Below are positions 61,781-64,000 of a stretch of 64,000 nt of DNA, in pieces (position 1 is the stretch's first letter; every line of letters starts with the position of its first letter). Under the pieces are notes generated by a model. The model was given only the letters and a program-made list of their open reading frames with translations. It was not told where the DNA came from and ran no database searches. Position numbers and translations under genes: made by a program. The stretch covers positions 2,108,001-2,172,000 of the forward strand of contig CP075496.1 of assembly GCA_021613535.1 (NCBI GenBank). The letters are read 5' to 3'. This stretch comes from Adineta vaga (lineage: Eukaryota > Rotifera).

Positions 61781-64000
61781 TTAAGCAAGTGAGGATGCAA
61801 GTACGGCAACACCACGTTCATAAAAATCGAATTCATTTAATGAATTATCTGCTGATTCTAATTCAATGGTGAATAACAATTCACCACGTGTTGGATTTAA
61901 ATAAACCGGTAATGTTATCATTGAATTTGTTTGACCTTTCTTTTCCGTTGCACGAATCCATTTAAATAATGTTAAATTAAGTTCAGTTGAAATAGATGAC
62001 GAGAGATAAAGTTTATTTGCTCGACATTTGGCACCTTGTAAACGAAGACCACGTATTGCAAATGTACAATCATCTTGAATTTGTTGTTGTTGATCAGTAG
62101 AATCTTGAACAATGACTTGTAAAACAAGTTCTTCAAGTGACCATTGATTTGTTTGAGCAACACATTGACGTGATGCTGTTACATATGCTTCAGGTGTAAA
62201 TAAACCACCAAGCCAAATAGGACATGACTAAAAGAAAGTAAAGTTTAAAGATTTTTTTTTTCTTTCAAAAGAAAAACTAAGTTTACTTTTAATGATTTAA
62301 ATCCTTGATCAGCGACTAATTTTGAGATTGATTCCAGTTGTTTAACTCGATCACTAAAATCTGTTATCCATTGAATAACGGTTAGATTTTTCGGAACTGT
62401 ATAACGTTTCCATGATTGCGGAATAACACCTATACAAAACAAATCCAATGAAATATATCACATATTAAAACAATTCTATTTACCTTTAATTAAATCACTA
62501 ATCAATTGTCGATGATAATTTGTTTGTTTTTTCTTTGTTTCACAAACAGCAATAATATCTCGTAGATCTGATTGAACAACGGTTAATAATCTTGAACCTG
62601 TATTAACTTCTCGTTCGAAAAATCGAAATAATGGATCTTTGATATTTTCTGTTGTACGACGCATTGTTGTCACTTTTGTTGGTAATAATTTTAACCATGT
62701 TAAACATGATTGATGTAATTGTTTCATCCACATTGGTCGACTATCACCTGTATCGGTTGATGTTTTACCTTGAGTTGTTGAGTCGATTTGATCTTTGAGA
62801 ATATTATCTCCAAGATCTTCTTCGTCATTTGCAATAACAGATGACATTTTTAATAATTTTGCTAAAGTTTCACGAGCACGTGTTGTTAATAGAACAACTT
62901 CAGCATTATTAGGCAAACCAAGCCATGATGGTTGTTGAATCAATGTACGTAAAGATTGTTCAATCCATGTGATAAATTGTTCACGTTTAACACCATCAGG
63001 CATTGAGACAACAACGGGTTGTTGAGATTTGTCATCTTGTTCTTCAACAATTAGTTTCATATCAGAATTCAATGATGTTAAAGAAAATAATTTCGCTAGA
63101 AAACCATTGAGTAAACGTTGATCAAATGGATTATCGATACGACCACCATAAATACATTGAGAAAGAAGTGTACGTAATGCTTCCCAGGGAATTTTATCAA
63201 TAGGAAGATTTGTACGACCCATTGCAATTAAATCAATCCATATATCAATCGTATCTAAGGCACATTTAAGATCAGCTTCAGTGAATTCATAATGTTTAGA
63301 CCAACCAAGTGGAGCATAACGAAGACGTTCTTGAATAACAGCATGAAACCATGCGAGAAGAAAATAAAGACGTGAACGTTCATTTGGAATTTTATTCATA
63401 CGTAATGCACTATAATATAGAAAACGAAATGAAAGATTAAATCAAAGAATTTCACTTACGATATTGTTGAAAATGTTCGTAATAAATTCGCTTTAATACC
63501 TGGTGCTGGTTCATATACAAAAATTCGACCCATTCGAAGTAAATTTGATGGCAATTTCGGATGTATTTCCATGGATAAAAATAATCGAAACTGATTATGT
63601 GCTGGCATAGCATGAAGACGTTTTTCTAATGTAATTAACCATTGTGGTGCAAGATGAACATTTTTCAATAAAACCCATCGTCCTTGTCGTGCACTTGAAG
63701 CAATCGCATTTTCAGCTTGATTGAAACCTTCAGCTGAACCGATAGCAATCGAGATTAATTGTTGATTCGTCTGTGTCGCTAAATCTTCAACACGTGAACT
63801 AGCATCATAACCAGGTACAGAACACATTAAAATAGGTTTATTTGATACAATTTCATTTTCTACAATTGGACCAAGATCAAGAACTTGATCAGCAGCTAAT
63901 AAATATCCTTCACCGAATACCGTTGAAACAAAAATACGTGCTGCAGATAAAAATCGATCTGGACGAAACGTTTGAATCATTAATAATTGATGAAAAATCT
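61781..64000 (-). CDS. DYNC1H1: Cytoplasmic dynein 1 heavy chain, C-terminal part, 5' end outside window
   Basis: The gene enters at the right edge and ends at TAA 61783-61781 ([13 protein letters not shown]). At least five exons are seen. The first, to 63459, includes [55 protein letters not shown] and [16 protein letters not shown]. Then come [118 protein letters not shown] and [18 protein letters not shown]. This is the AAA5-AAA6 and C-terminal motor region; the motifs are of the cytoplasmic dynein 1 rather than axonemal type. The motor moves cargo toward microtubule minus ends. Confidence 0.95.

Overview
The window looks like nuclear DNA of a small, gene-dense, AT-rich invertebrate, most likely a bdelloid rotifer (inference). 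Supporting signs are GT-AG introns mostly of 45-70 nt, intergenic gaps often of only 50-300 nt, and metazoan cilium, centrosome and dynein genes beside genes with a non-animal look (plant-type GH27 alpha-galactosidase, bacterial-type mannose-6-phosphate isomerase, a stand-alone TIR protein). Many start codons directly follow a pyrimidine-rich AG acceptor, as expected where mRNAs receive a trans-spliced leader, which is known in rotifers. All multi-exon models below were spliced by eye on both strands.

Layout, 0-17.3 kb: partial mannose-6-P isomerase-like gene (+), CEP126-like centrosome/cilium gene (-), intronless WD40 gene (-), PGAM5 phosphatase (+), a degenerate coding fragment, a cysteine-rich secreted protein with an apparent frameshift (-), then a same-strand run CCDC86 / CWC21 (SRRM2 N-terminus) / SMC5 (+), followed by a converging run DENR / eL29 / ankyrin-SOCS-box protein (-).

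17.3-29.6 kb: two tandem paralogous genes with C-terminal PDZ domains (-), a single-pass membrane protein (-), and a small TIR-domain protein (+). 29.7-38.2 kb: a complete androglobin gene (-).

38.2-51.2 kb: a possible two-exon small gene, an alpha-galactosidase with an inserted ricin-type lectin domain (-), a rhodopsin-like GPCR (-), a 3.3-kb stretch with no recognisable gene, and an unusual 8-transmembrane protein that looks like two claudin/PMP22-type units fused, with a long disordered tail (-).

51.2-64 kb: a local direct duplication. Copy 1 keeps an intact CUB-like/LDLa gene and a decayed partner; copy 2 keeps the intact partner (CFAP90-like) and a decayed LDLa fragment. After it come an intronless bZIP factor, a B-box/coiled-coil protein, and the C-terminal motor end of cytoplasmic dynein 1 heavy chain, which runs off the window.

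Functional themes: cilia/centrosome/microtubules (CEP126-like, androglobin, CFAP90-like, dynein), nuclear RNA and genome maintenance (CCDC86, CWC21, SMC5) and translation (DENR, eL29). No rRNA, tRNA, CRISPR array or intact transposon was recognised. The most unusual items are the reciprocally decayed duplication, the double-claudin protein, the plant-type lectin-bearing alpha-galactosidase, the TIR protein with a retained catalytic-position glutamate, and the two operon-like gene runs.
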